In this document: one piece after another, positions 49,798 through 57,937 of the stretch
How positions within the stretch are numbered: the stretch's first letter is position 1
Layout of the letters: every line of letters begins with the position of its first letter
Assembly: GCF_030373185.1 (NCBI RefSeq)
Contig: NZ_JAUCZH010000008.1
Span: forward strand, 186,001 to 250,000
Reading direction: 5' to 3'
DNA: 64,000 nucleotides
From: Tabrizicola sp.
GTDB lineage: Bacteria; Pseudomonadota; Alphaproteobacteria; Rhodobacterales; Rhodobacteraceae
Program-made: the position numbers and the translations under genes
The notes under the pieces: generated by a model
The model's database searches: none
The model's input: only the letters and a program-made list of their open reading frames with translations
Told to the model about the DNA's origin: nothing

Positions 49798-52179
49798 ATG
49801 AATGGTTGGGATGAAGATGAGGCTTTTGCGGCTGCGGCTGCGGCTGCGCCCCCTGTGCCGCTGTCGCAGCGCGCATTGGCCGGGCGGGCTGCGCCCTATC
49901 TGGACGATCTGAACCCCGCACAACGGGCCGCGGTCGAGGCGCTGGATGGCCCGGTCCTGATGCTGGCCGGGGCAGGAACGGGCAAGACCAAGGCGCTGAC
50001 CGCCCGGATCGTGCATCTGCTGCGCCAGCGGCAGGTGCGCCCGAACGAGATTCTGGCGGTGACCTTCACCAACAAGGCCGCGCGCGAAATGAAACTGCGC
50101 GTTGGCCGGATGCTGGGGGAAGTCGCCGAGGGCATGCCGTGGATGGGAACCTTCCACTCGCTTTCGGTCAAGATCCTGCGCCGTCATGCGGAACTTGTGG
50201 GCTTGAAGCCCAACTTCACCATTCTGGACACAGACGACCAGCTGCGCCTGCTGAAACAACTGATCGCCGCCGCGAATATCGACGAAAAACGCTGGCCTGC
50301 GCGGCTTCTGGCCAGCCTGATCGACGGCTGGAAGAACCGCGCCCTGACGCCCGAGAGGGTGCCATCGTCAGACGCCGGGGCTTATAACAACCGCGGGACG
50401 GAGCTGTATGAGGCCTATCAGGAGCGTCTGAAAACCCTGAACGCCACCGACTTCGGTGATTTGCTGCTGCATTGCGTGACGATCTTTCAAAAGCACGAAG
50501 ACGTGCTTCAGCAATACCAGCGCTGGTTCCGCTATATTCTGGTGGATGAATATCAGGACACCAATGTCTGCCAATATCTCTGGCTGCGGCTTCTGGCACA
50601 GGCGCACAAGAACATCTGCTGCGTGGGCGACGATGACCAGTCGATCTACGGCTGGCGCGGGGCCGAAGTGGGCAACATCCTGCGGTTCGAAAAGGATTTC
50701 CCCGGCGCGACGGTGATCCGGCTGGAACAGAACTACCGGTCCACCGCGCATATCCTTGCCGCCGCGTCAGGCATCATCGAAGCCAACAAGGGCCGTCTGG
50801 GCAAGACGCTGTGGACAGCGGGTGAACCGGGCGAAAAGGTTCGTCTGATCGGCCATTGGGACGGCGAGGAAGAGGCGCGCTGGATCGGCGAAGAGATCGA
50901 GGCGGTGCAGCGTGGCACCCGTGGCCGCGATCCGGTGGACCTGAACCGTCAGGCGATCCTCGTCCGTGCCAGCCACCAGATGCGGGCGTTCGAGGACCGC
51001 TTTCTGACCATCGGCCTGCCTTACCGCGTCATCGGCGGCCCGCGTTTCTATGAACGGCAGGAAATCCGCGATGCGATGGCCTATTTCCGGCTGGCGGTCA
51101 GCCCCGAGGATGATCTGGCCTTTGAACGCGTGGTGAACCTGCCCAAGCGTGGCCTTGGCGACACGGCGCAGGCCAAGATCAACCAGCTTGCGCGCGGGGC
51201 GGGAGTGTCGCTTCTGGACGGCGCGCGTGAGGCGGTGGCCAAGGCTGTGATCACCGGCAAGGGCGGCGCGCAGTTGCAGGCCTTTGTCGAAGGCGTCGAC
51301 CGCTGGCATACCGCCACCCTGCACCCTGAATATGACCATATCCGGCTTGCCGAGACGATCCTTGAGGAATCCGGCTATACCGAGATGTGGCAGAACGACA
51401 AGACGCCCGAAGCGCCCGGACGGCTGGACAACCTCAAGGAACTCGTCAAGGCGCTGGAGCAGTTCGAGAACCTGCAAGGCTTTCTTGAACATGTCAGCCT
51501 GATCATGGACAACGAAACCGAAGGGGCGGAAGAAAAGGTCACGATCATGACCCTTCACGCCGCCAAGGGCCTGGAATTTCCGGTGGTCTTTCTGCCCGGC
51601 TGGGAAGACGGGTTGTTCCCCAGCCAGCGCAGCATGGACGAAAGCGGGTTGAAGGGGCTGGAGGAGGAACGCCGTCTTGCCTATGTCGGCATCACCCGGG
51701 CGGAAGAACTTTGCACGATCAGCTTCGCCTCCAACCGCCGGGTCTATGGCCAGTGGCAAAGCCAGTTGCCCAGCCGTTTCATCGACGAATTGCCCGCCGA
51801 CCATGTCGAGGTGCTGACGGCCCCCGGCCTTTACGGTGGCGGCTATGGTGCCGCAGCTCAGGTCGGCTTTGGCTCGCATCTGGAAGAACGGGTGTCCAAG
51901 GCCGATGTCTACAATTCCCCCGGCTGGCGGCGGATGCAGGAAAGTCAGGCCAACCGCCCGATGTCCCAACCGCGTGAAGCGCGGCATATGGTGATCGATG
52001 CCGAGGCGATCTCGCCCTATGTCCTTGGCGACCGGGTGTTCCACCAGAAGTTCGGCTATGGCGAGATCATGGGGATCGAAGGCGACAAGCTGGATATCGA
52101 ATTTGACCATGCAGGGACGAAAAAGGTCGTCGCGCGCTGGGTGATTCCGGCCGATCAGGTGGACGACGTGCCGTTCTAG
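49798..52179 (+). CDS. uvrD: ATP-dependent DNA helicase UvrD/PcrA
   Basis: A 793-residue superfamily 1A helicase for nucleotide-excision and mismatch repair. After an Ala-rich start come LNPAQRAAVEALDGPVLMLAGAGTGKT with Walker A at 58-64, AVTFTNKAAREMK, GTFHSLSVKILRRH, DEYQDTN, GDDDQSIYGWRGA, EQNYRST, VTIMTLHAAKGLEFPVVF and YVGITRAEE, in order. The C-terminal VFHQKFGYGEIMGIEG tail is the Tudor-like RNAP-binding segment of PcrA/UvrD. The ATG at 49798 is preferred over an upstream GTG because the promoter -10 lies between. The SOS box upstream makes it LexA-regulated. Confidence 0.95.
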   Translation: MNGWDEDEAFAAAAAAAPPVPLSQRALAGRAAPYLDDLNPAQRAAVEALDGPVLMLAGAGTGKTKALTARIVHLLRQRQVRPNEILAVTFTNKAAREMKLRVGRMLGEVAEGMPWMGTFHSLSVKILRRHAELVGLKPNFTILDTDDQLRLLKQLIAAANIDEKRWPARLLASLIDGWKNRALTPERVPSSDAGAYNNRGTELYEAYQERLKTLNATDFGDLLLHCVTIFQKHEDVLQQYQRWFRYILVDEYQDTNVCQYLWLRLLAQAHKNICCVGDDDQSIYGWRGAEVGNILRFEKDFPGATVIRLEQNYRSTAHILAAASGIIEANKGRLGKTLWTAGEPGEKVRLIGHWDGEEEARWIGEEIEAVQRGTRGRDPVDLNRQAILVRASHQMRAFEDRFLTIGLPYRVIGGPRFYERQEIRDAMAYFRLAVSPEDDLAFERVVNLPKRGLGDTAQAKINQLARGAGVSLLDGAREAVAKAVITGKGGAQLQAFVEGVDRWHTATLHPEYDHIRLAETILEESGYTEMWQNDKTPEAPGRLDNLKELVKALEQFENLQGFLEHVSLIMDNETEGAEEKVTIMTLHAAKGLEFPVVFLPGWEDGLFPSQRSMDESGLKGLEEERRLAYVGITRAEELCTISFASNRRVYGQWQSQLPSRFIDELPADHVEVLTAPGLYGGGYGAAAQVGFGSHLEERVSKADVYNSPGWRRMQESQANRPMSQPREARHMVIDAEAISPYVLGDRVFHQKFGYGEIMGIEGDKLDIEFDHAGTKKVVARWVIPADQVDDVPF

Positions 52180-52230
52180 GTGCAGATCCCCGTCGCATGG
52201 ATTAGGCACTCCTTTCGACAGGGCCTGTGG

Positions 52231-53370
52231 CTACCGCCGAAACCGTTCCAATCTGAAGACCGCCAGCCCCGCCACCAGCCCCCAGAAAGCAGCCCCGATC
52301 CCGAAGGCGGCAACGCCGGACGCGGTGACCGCCAGTGTCAGCGTCGCGGCAAAGCGTTGATCCGGGGCCGCAAAGGCCCCGGCCAAGGCCCCGGTCAAGG
52401 GTGACAGCAACGCCAGTGCCACCAGAGCCACGACCACCGGGCCGGGCAGGGCGGCCAGCAGCGCCAGCACCGTCGGGCTGAGAAGGCCAAGCACAACCCA
52501 AGCCCCCGCATAAGCCAGCCCCACCACCCAGCGCCGGTCCTTGTCGGGGTGGACATCCGGGCCAAGGCAGATCGCGGCCGTGATCGCCGCCATGCTGACG
52601 GTATGGGCGCCGAAAAAGGCGGTCACGCCGGAAATCAGGCCGGTGACTGTCAGGGCCGGGACCACCGGCGGTTCATACCCCGCCGCGCGCAGGGTGGCAA
52701 AGCCGGGCAGGTTCTGCGAGGCCATGGTGACCAGATAAAGCGGCACCCCAAGCCCAAGGATCACCGACAGCCGGAACTCCGGCAGGACCGGCACCAGCAC
52801 AGGCGCGCTCAGACCAAGGCCGGACAGGTCCGCCCCGCCGATCAGGGCCAGGACGATCCCGGCGCCAAAGGACGCAAGCACCGCCAGCGCCGGGCTGACC
52901 AGCCGGACGACCAGAAAGACGGCCACCATCGGCAGCACGATGCCAGGCAAAGCCTCGGCCGCACCGGCACCTTTCAGGCAAAACGGCAGCAAGACCCCTG
53001 CCAGCATCCCGGCCGCGATCCCATCGGGAATCCGTGCCACCAGCGCGCCGAGGGGCCGGATCAGCCCGGTCGCAGCGATCAGCGCACCCGCCAGGATGAA
53101 GGCACCCACGCCCTCTGCCAAGGAAATCCCCGACGTCGCCGCAATCAGCGCCGCTCCGGGTGTGGACCAAGCCAGCACCACCGGCACCTTGGATTGCCAT
53201 GACAGTACAGCGGACCCCACCGCCTTGCCCAGCGATACCGCCAGAAGCCAGCTTGCCGCTTGTGCCGATGTGGCCCCAAGCGCCAGCGCCGCCGCAAGAA
53301 CAATCGCGACCGATGCCGCGTAGCCCACCAGCGCCGCCACGACGGCCGCCGAAATCACCGAAAGCCGCAT
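52231..53370 (-). CDS. benE: BenE-family benzoate/H+ symporter-like transporter
   Basis: A 379-residue membrane protein with about twelve helices of the BenE family: AWSTPGAALIAATSGISLAEGVGAF, IPDGIAAGMLAGVLLPF and VSMAAITAAICLGPDVHPDKDRRW, the last being a family signature. Members take up benzoate with protons, but many are untested. No benzoate catabolic gene is near, so the substrate is open. The ATG at 53370 follows by family comparison. It lies downstream of the CcsR array on the same strand, so read-through transcription from the stress promoter is conceivable. Confidence 0.88.
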   Translation of the reverse strand: MRLSVISAAVVAALVGYAASVAIVLAAALALGATSAQAASWLLAVSLGKAVGSAVLSWQSKVPVVLAWSTPGAALIAATSGISLAEGVGAFILAGALIAATGLIRPLGALVARIPDGIAAGMLAGVLLPFCLKGAGAAEALPGIVLPMVAVFLVVRLVSPALAVLASFGAGIVLALIGGADLSGLGLSAPVLVPVLPEFRLSVILGLGVPLYLVTMASQNLPGFATLRAAGYEPPVVPALTVTGLISGVTAFFGAHTVSMAAITAAICLGPDVHPDKDRRWVVGLAYAGAWVVLGLLSPTVLALLAALPGPVVVALVALALLSPLTGALAGAFAAPDQRFAATLTLAVTASGVAAFGIGAAFWGLVAGLAVFRLERFRR

Positions 53371-53452
53371 GTCGTCCCCGCCGCAGTTCGCCGGACTATC
53401 CGGCGCGAACGAGCGATGTGCAAGGAGGGGCAATGTGGACGGGAAAGGAGGG

Positions 53453-53524
53453 GCGGCGACCCCAAGGGAGGAGGAGAGGGGCCGCCGCAATTTCAGGTGT
53501 CCAAGGGAGGAGGAGAGAACACCC
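53453..53524 (-). ncRNA. CcsR-type small RNA, unit 4 (two hairpins)
   Basis: Minus-strand transcript: hairpin at 53495-53524 (loop CCTCCTCCC at 53505-53513), 6-base linker, hairpin at 53453-53488 (loop CCTCCTCCC at 53466-53474). The stems contain G-U pairs on the minus strand where the plus strand would have A-C mismatches. The last stem is GC-rich and may also end the transcript. Confidence 0.85.
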
Positions 53525-53576
53525 GAAGCCGAAGGCGCGCATCCAGCCCGACAGGACGGGCGCGCCGGAATGAGGG

Positions 53577-53645
53577 GCGGCGGCTCCAGGGAGGAGGAGA
53601 GGAGCCGCCGCGGTATCAGACACCCAGGGAGGAGGAGAGGGCGCC
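53577..53645 (-). ncRNA. CcsR-type small RNA, unit 3 (two hairpins)
   Basis: Hairpin at 53619-53645 (GGCGCCC with GGGTGTC, two G-U pairs; loop motif 53627-53635) and hairpin at 53577-53611 (perfect 11-bp stem GCGGCGGCTCC; loop motif 53589-53597), separated by 7 bases. Both loops carry CCTCCTCCC. Confidence 0.87.
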
Positions 53646-53679
53646 CAATGCTGTTGGGCCAATCGGCCCGAAGAAGTGG

Positions 53680-53748
53680 GCGGCGGCGCCCGGGAGGAGG
53701 ATAGGCACCGCCGCAGTCTCAGACGACCCAAGGGAGGAGGAGTGGGTC
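53680..53748 (-). ncRNA. CcsR-type small RNA, unit 2 (two hairpins)
   Basis: Hairpin at 53725-53748 (GACCCA/TGGGTC; loop motif 53732-53740) and hairpin at 53680-53714 (10 pairs plus one G-U on the minus strand; loop motif 53692-53700), separated by 10 bases. Confidence 0.87.
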
Positions 53749-53786
53749 ACCCGATGAGATGGAGCGCTTGGCCCCGTTGAAAAGAT

Positions 53787-53855
53787 GCGGCGATATCAGG
53801 GAGGAGGTTGATATCGCCGCTGATCGCAAAGGCCCCCGGGAGGAGGTGGAGGCCT
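53787..53855 (-). ncRNA. CcsR-type small RNA, unit 1 (two hairpins)
   Basis: Hairpin at 53830-53855 (loop motif 53838-53846) and hairpin at 53787-53820 with a perfect 12-bp stem GCGGCGATATCA (loop motif 53799-53807), separated by 9 bases. It starts 9 bases after the DUF1127 stop and is thus co-transcribed with that gene. Confidence 0.88.
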
Positions 53856-53864
53856 CACGAAAAC

Positions 53865-54080
53865 TCACTTGCCGTAGGCGGCCTCATGCGCGATCCCGGT
53901 GATCGAAGCGCGGGCAATCCCCAGATCCGCCAGTTCGCGGTCGGTCAGGGCATTTAACTCGCTGACAGTCTGGCTGTAGACGCGACGCTGCTGGACCGCG
54001 GTCACGACGACATCCTTCAGGAACGCGACGCGGTCCATGAAGCCCTTGCGGGCAATGCGATTGGTGTTCACGTAAGCCAT
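53865..54080 (-). CDS. ccaF1: DUF1127 small protein, CcaF1-like RNA-binding protein
   Basis: A 71-residue basic-to-neutral protein: MAYVNTNRIARKGFMDRVAF, then RRVYSQTVSELNALTDREL, then ADLGIARASITGIA, the DUF1127 signature. In Rhodobacter sphaeroides a DUF1127 protein of this type (CcaF1, RSP_6037) is encoded directly upstream of the CcsR1-4 small RNAs, is co-transcribed with them and affects RNA maturation and turnover. The same layout is seen here, with four two-hairpin units after the stop. The ATG at 54080 is preferred to an upstream ORF start by family length. GAGAGGCTTGAGAG precedes it. Confidence 0.93.
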   Translation of the reverse strand: MAYVNTNRIARKGFMDRVAFLKDVVVTAVQQRRVYSQTVSELNALTDRELADLGIARASITGIAHEAAYGK

Positions 54081-54132
54081 GTCTCTCAAGCCTCTCAAAG
54101 TCGCCAGCACCGTTCTTCCGTGCTGTTAGGGG

Positions 54133-54162
54133 TAACATGGGCCACTTGCTGCAACTGCACAA
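54133..54162 (-). promoter_or_regulatory. Candidate heat-shock sigma (RpoH-type) promoter for ccaF1-CcsR
   Basis: On the minus strand TTGTGCA (54156-54162), 14-base spacer, CCCATGTTA (54133-54141) resembles RpoH promoters. The start site would be about 45 bases before the ccaF1 ATG. Known RpoHI/RpoHII control of the R. sphaeroides locus supports this reading. Confidence 0.45.
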
Positions 54163-54341
54163 TACCGGCGTGTTGCAATGCCGCCATGCAGCATTCGCAT
54201 GGCTGCGTTCACAAGTTTGTCATGATTTCTCAGCGCCTTCGCCGGAATTTTGAGCATTTGGTCAACAGCCCTTGCCACAACCCTTGCCTCTGTGCGCAAA
54301 GATCACGACCTTAGTAGAAATCTTGTGCGGTGGAGGAAACG

Positions 54342-55415
54342 ATGACGGTCGAACGCGAAGCGGTGATGCAGGTTCTGGCAGAGGTTGCGCACCCCGGCGG
54401 GGGGGATCTTGTCAGCCGTGACCTGATTCGCGCTCTGGTCATTGACGGGGGTGCGGTCCGTTTCGTGATCGAAGCCGCCACCCCTGATGAGGCCCGCGCG
54501 CTTGGCGCAGCACAGGCCGAGGCCGAGGCGAAGCTGAAGGCGCTGGCCGGGGTCACGTCCGTGCAGGCGGTCATGACGGCGCATGGGCCGGCGGCCAAAC
54601 CCGCGCCGCCCAGCCTGAAGATCGGCCAGCACCCCACGCCGCAGCAGGGCGGGCCGCAGCGGATTTCCGGCATTGACCGGATCATCGCGATTGCCAGTGG
54701 CAAGGGCGGGGTGGGAAAATCCACCGTCGCTTCCAACCTTGCGGTGGCGCTGGCGCGGCAGGGCCGCCGGGTCGGGCTTCTGGACGCTGATATATACGGG
54801 CCAAGTCAGCCAAAGATGATGGGCGTCTCCAAGCGCCCTGCCTCGCCCGATGGCAAGATCATCGAGCCGTTGGTGGCGCATGGTGTGACCATGATGTCGA
54901 TCGGGCTGATGCTGAAGGAAGATGAGGCGGTGGTCTGGCGCGGCCCGATGATCATGGGGGCCTTGCAGCAGTTGCTGGGGCAGGTGGCCTGGGGCAATCT
55001 TGATATCCTGATCATCGACCTGCCACCCGGCACAGGTGATATCCAGCTGACCTTGTGTCAGCGCACGCACCTGACCGGGGCCTTGGTCGTCTCCACCCCG
55101 CAGGACGTGGCGCTTCTGGATGCACGCAAGGCGCTGGACATGTTTTCCAAGCTCAAGACCCCAGTTCTGGGCCTGATCGAGAACATGTCCACCTTCTGCT
55201 GCCCGAACTGCGGCCATGTCACCCCGATCTTCGGGCATGGCGGTGTGGCGCTGGAGGCGGCGAAGCTTGACCTGCCCTTCCTTGGCGAATTGCCGCTTGC
55301 CCTTGATGTCCGCGTGGCTGGCGACAGCGGCACTCCGATTGCCGCCACCGACAGCCCGCTTGCCGCACCCTATATGGCGCTGGCGCAACGGCTGATCGCG
55401 GGCGGGATGGCCTGA
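54342..55415 (+). CDS. apbC: Mrp/NBP35-family Fe-S cluster carrier ATPase
   Basis: A 357-residue P-loop ATPase that carries and delivers Fe-S clusters. The N-terminal DUF59-like domain ([24 protein letters not shown]) is followed by a linker and the MinD-like domain: deviant Walker [36 protein letters not shown], and the Cys pair in FCCPNCGH for cluster binding. The ATG at 54342 has GGAGGAAACG upstream. It is divergent from ccaF1 across about 260 bases and precedes the dcw leader by 623 bases. Confidence 0.94.
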   Translation: MTVEREAVMQVLAEVAHPGGGDLVSRDLIRALVIDGGAVRFVIEAATPDEARALGAAQAEAEAKLKALAGVTSVQAVMTAHGPAAKPAPPSLKIGQHPTPQQGGPQRISGIDRIIAIASGKGGVGKSTVASNLAVALARQGRRVGLLDADIYGPSQPKMMGVSKRPASPDGKIIEPLVAHGVTMMSIGLMLKEDEAVVWRGPMIMGALQQLLGQVAWGNLDILIIDLPPGTGDIQLTLCQRTHLTGALVVSTPQDVALLDARKALDMFSKLKTPVLGLIENMSTFCCPNCGHVTPIFGHGGVALEAAKLDLPFLGELPLALDVRVAGDSGTPIAATDSPLAAPYMALAQRLIAGGMA

Positions 55416-55451
55416 TCAGGCAGATCTGGCGGGATTCCGAATCATTTTCCA

Positions 55452-55474
55452 TGGGAAACCATGGGAGAATGGGC
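55452..55474 (+). promoter_or_regulatory. MraZ-type TGGGA boxes, cluster 1
   Basis: TGGGA at 55452-55456 and 55462-55466 (5-base spacing, 10-bp period), followed by TGGGC at 55470-55474. MraZ binds direct TGGG-type repeats. This cluster is 590 bases upstream of mraZ. Confidence 0.45.
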
Positions 55475-55726
55475 CATTACGGCGCATTGGCTCTGGTTTT
55501 TCATGGGAAACTTGGTGAGGAACGCCTGTTCACGGCCTTGAATCCAACCAATGCGGAAGATTTTTCAACGCTGGCCAGCGTCAACGCATGGGCTGGGGGT
55601 TGAGAGCTTAGGCACAACATCTTGTGATCAGCTGGGCCGACTGGCCCACAAATTGCAGGTCGGGCTTGGCCGTGGCTTCTGCGGCCACATGTTCTGCTGG
55701 CTTTGCTTCACTCTCTCAGGTTTGAT

Positions 55727-55771
55727 CCCCAAAGATTTCCATTGATTCCCATATCCTCCCATGGCATCCCT
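55727..55771 (-). promoter_or_regulatory. MraZ-type boxes, cluster 2, five sites at 10-bp period
   Basis: On the minus strand AGGGA, TGGGA and TGGGA (55767-55771, 55757-55761, 55747-55751) each follow by exactly 5 bases, and weaker copies TGGAA and TGGGG continue at 55737 and 55727. This is the canonical MraZ operator arrangement and sits where the dcw promoter is expected. Confidence 0.6.
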
Positions 55772-55789
55772 TTCCTCACGGCGATGCGA

Positions 55790-55995
55790 TGGACAGTGAT
55801 AGGCAGGGGCGGCTTCAAGACCCCGAACACCAGGCAAACGGCAGCTTCATACAGGCAGCTCCATTTCATCGTCGAAAAGAGATCCGGCGCGCGAGCGAGC
55901 AGACATCTCCCCCAGGTGGCGCGCGTAGCTGGACACCCAGCGATGGGACAGCGGCGGATCGGGTAGTGGCAGCAACCCGGTCCGCCTTTTCTATT
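55790..55995 (+). ncRNA. UpsM-like small RNA from the mraZ 5' leader
   Basis: R. sphaeroides makes the small RNA UpsM (about 206 nt) by termination inside an unusually long mraZ leader. Here a strong terminator ends at about 55995, 44 bases before mraZ, and the region upstream back to the MraZ boxes has no coding content. The 3' end is well supported; the 5' end is set only by the length known for R. sphaeroides. Confidence 0.6.
55953..55995 (+). terminator. Terminator within the mraZ leader
   Basis: GGCGGATCGGGT (55953-55964) pairs with ACCCGGTCCGCC (55975-55986), 12 positions with one wobble, 10-base loop, then TTTTCTATTTC. Transcription into dcw must pass this site. Confidence 0.88.
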
Positions 55996-56038
55996 TCATC
56001 GCACGGGAAAACGCAGGTTTTGAAAAGGCCGAAAGGCG

Positions 56039-56548
56039 ATGGCAGAGGCGTTCAGAGGTGAGTTCTACCAGAAGGTAGATTCCAAGGGCCGGGTGTCGAT
56101 CCCCGCCGCCTTCCGCCGCATCCTTGAAGCTGATGACCCCCCAAGCACCGATTTCCCCCGCGCCCGGGTCTACATGATCTACGGCGGGGCCAACCGGAAT
56201 TTCGTGGAATGCTACACCAAGGCGGGCGCCGATGCGCTGGCCGAGGAAATCAGCCTGATGGACGAAGGTTCGGATGAACGCGAACAGGTTGAATTCGACC
56301 TTCTGGCCTGTTCGGTCATGGTCGAGGTCGAACCCGACGGCCGTATCGTGCTGCCGCCCCGGGTGCGCGAAAAGGTCGGGCTGGCGGGGGCCGATTTTTC
56401 GGGCGACGAGGCGGCGTTTCAGGGCCGCAACAACCGGTTCCGCATCTATCGCCGCGACACCTATGATGCCGCCGTGGCGCAGCGCCCGAATGCAGGCGTC
56501 GATGCGCTGGCCCTTCTGGGTCGTGCTAAGAAGGAGCGCGGAATGTGA
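56039..56548 (+). CDS. mraZ: Transcriptional regulator MraZ
   Basis: MraZ is the AbrB-fold regulator of the division and cell wall cluster; in E. coli it represses its own operon by binding TGGG repeats. The 169-residue protein has two SpoVT/AbrB-like halves: [22 protein letters not shown] and [27 protein letters not shown], each with the D.KGR.S/V.LP pattern. It is the first gene of the dcw run and lies 44 bases after a terminator, with the operator-like boxes about 270 bases upstream. Its stop overlaps the rsmH start. Confidence 0.95.
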   Translation: MAEAFRGEFYQKVDSKGRVSIPAAFRRILEADDPPSTDFPRARVYMIYGGANRNFVECYTKAGADALAEEISLMDEGSDEREQVEFDLLACSVMVEVEPDGRIVLPPRVREKVGLAGADFSGDEAAFQGRNNRFRIYRRDTYDAAVAQRPNAGVDALALLGRAKKERGM

Positions 56549-57579
56549 TGTCATCCCGCGACGCGCTGCCCCGTGAAGATCGCGCCCGTGACGATCTGCC
56601 CGCGCGAGACCCTCATATTCCGGTTCTCTTGCAACCGTTGCTTGCAGCCGTGGCCCCCGTGCGGGGTCTTTGGCTTGACGGGACACTGGGGGCCGGCGGC
56701 TATACGCGCGGGCTGCTGGAGGCCGGGGCGGATTGCGTGATCGGCATCGACCGTGATCCCCTCGCCTTGCAGATGGCCGCAAGCTGGGCTGCGCCCCATG
56801 GCGACCGGGTGCGTCTGGTCGAAGGCACGTTTTCGGCGCTGGATACCCTTGCGGGCGAGCCCCTTGACGGGGTGGTTCTGGATCTGGGCGTGTCCTCGAT
56901 GCAGCTTGATCAGGCCGAGCGCGGGTTTTCCTTCATGAAGGACGGCCCCCTCGACATGCGGATGAGTCAGTCTGGCACCAGCGGCGCCGATCTGGTGAAC
57001 ACGGCCGAAGAAACCACCCTTGCCGATATCCTCTATCACTACGGCGAAGAACGCGCCTCGCGGCGGATTGCCCGCGCCATCGTCGCCGCCCGCACGCTGG
57101 AGCCGATCACCACCACCGCCCGGCTGGCCGAGATCGTGGCGAAATGCCTGCCGCGTCCAAAGCCGGGGCAAAGCCACCCGGCAACCCGCAGCTTTCAGGC
57201 GATCCGCATTGCGGTGAACACCGAATTCACCGAACTCGCCGAAGGCCTCGCTGCCGCCGAACGCGCGTTGAAACCCGGCGGCCTTCTGGCCGTGGTGACC
57301 TTCCACAGCCTTGAAGACCGCATCGTCAAGCGCTTCCTCCAGCTTGCCTCGGGCCAGGAGGCGAATGCCAACCGCTATGCCCCGGCGAAGACCGACACCA
57401 ACGCCCGGTTCGATCTGGTGACCCGCCGTGCCGTCGGCCCCGATGACGCGGAACTGGCAGCCAACCCCCGTTCCCGGTCCGCCAAGCTGCGGGTCGCGCG
57501 CCGCACCGCCGCGCCCGCCATGTCGCTTGATCCCGCCGATATCGGCGTGCCGCAAATCGTGAAGAAAGGACGCCGCTGA
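56548..57579 (+). CDS. rsmH: 16S rRNA (cytosine1402-N4)-methyltransferase RsmH
   Basis: RsmH (MraW) methylates N4 of C1402 in the ribosomal P site. The 343-residue protein has [39 protein letters not shown] with the SAM-binding [54 protein letters not shown] and [13 protein letters not shown] in order. The ATG at 56548 overlaps the mraZ TGA (TGATG); a GTG one codon earlier is also possible. It is in the normal place between mraZ and ftsL. Confidence 0.96.
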   Translation: MSSRDALPREDRARDDLPARDPHIPVLLQPLLAAVAPVRGLWLDGTLGAGGYTRGLLEAGADCVIGIDRDPLALQMAASWAAPHGDRVRLVEGTFSALDTLAGEPLDGVVLDLGVSSMQLDQAERGFSFMKDGPLDMRMSQSGTSGADLVNTAEETTLADILYHYGEERASRRIARAIVAARTLEPITTTARLAEIVAKCLPRPKPGQSHPATRSFQAIRIAVNTEFTELAEGLAAAERALKPGGLLAVVTFHSLEDRIVKRFLQLASGQEANANRYAPAKTDTNARFDLVTRRAVGPDDAELAANPRSRSAKLRVARRTAAPAMSLDPADIGVPQIVKKGRR

Positions 57580-57580
57580 C

Positions 57581-57937
57581 ATGCGCCCCGTGCTTTACGT
57601 CCTGACCTTTCTGGCCGTCATCGCGCTTGGCTTCTGGGCCTACCGCGAGAACTATGCCACTCAGTCCGCGCTGAAAGAGGTGCAGACCCTGCAACGCCAG
57701 ATCGTCGGCCTGCGCGAGGGTCTTGCGCTGCAACGTGCCGAATGGGCCTATCTGAACCGCCCCGACCGGCTGCGTGACCTTGCCACCGCCAACTTTGACC
57801 GTCTGGGCCTGCTGCCGATGGAACCCGGCCAGTTCGGAACCCCGGCTCAGATTGCATATCCTCGCAGCACCTTTCCTGAAATCGACCTGCCGGTCGACAT
57901 TCAGGGCGCTTTGGATCTGACCGAGGAGGGCCTTTAG
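57581..57937 (+). CDS. ftsL: Cell division protein FtsL
   Basis: A 118-residue bitopic protein: VLYVLTFLAVIALGFWAYRENY is the transmembrane helix at about residues 4-22, followed by an extracytoplasmic coiled coil (TQSALKEVQTLQRQIVGLREGLALQRAEWAYLNRPDRL). FtsL forms the FtsQLB complex that activates FtsWI. The sequence is weakly conserved, so the call rests on size, layout and position between rsmH and ftsI, which are decisive in a dcw cluster. It starts 1 base after rsmH and abuts ftsI. Confidence 0.93.
   Translation: MRPVLYVLTFLAVIALGFWAYRENYATQSALKEVQTLQRQIVGLREGLALQRAEWAYLNRPDRLRDLATANFDRLGLLPMEPGQFGTPAQIAYPRSTFPEIDLPVDIQGALDLTEEGL

Larger units (their letters stand above)
55416..55789. 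other. Gene-free stretch ahead of the dcw leader
   Basis: No convincing coding region, tRNA or rnpB was found. It contains the two clusters of MraZ-type boxes listed below, and runs such as ATGGGAAAC at 55503 that repeat part of the first cluster. The dcw promoter is expected near the second cluster, but I could not pick an unambiguous -35/-10 pair. Confidence 0.5.

Noticed and set aside
53453..53855. CRISPR-like array of regularly spaced repeats
   Set aside because: The repeated unit is only a 9-base loop motif, each copy sits inside its own stem, spacing is uneven, and there are no cas genes.
55416..56038. RNase P RNA gene in the mraZ leader
   Set aside because: None of the conserved P4 and GAGGAAAGTCC-type segments are present; the terminator and position fit UpsM better.
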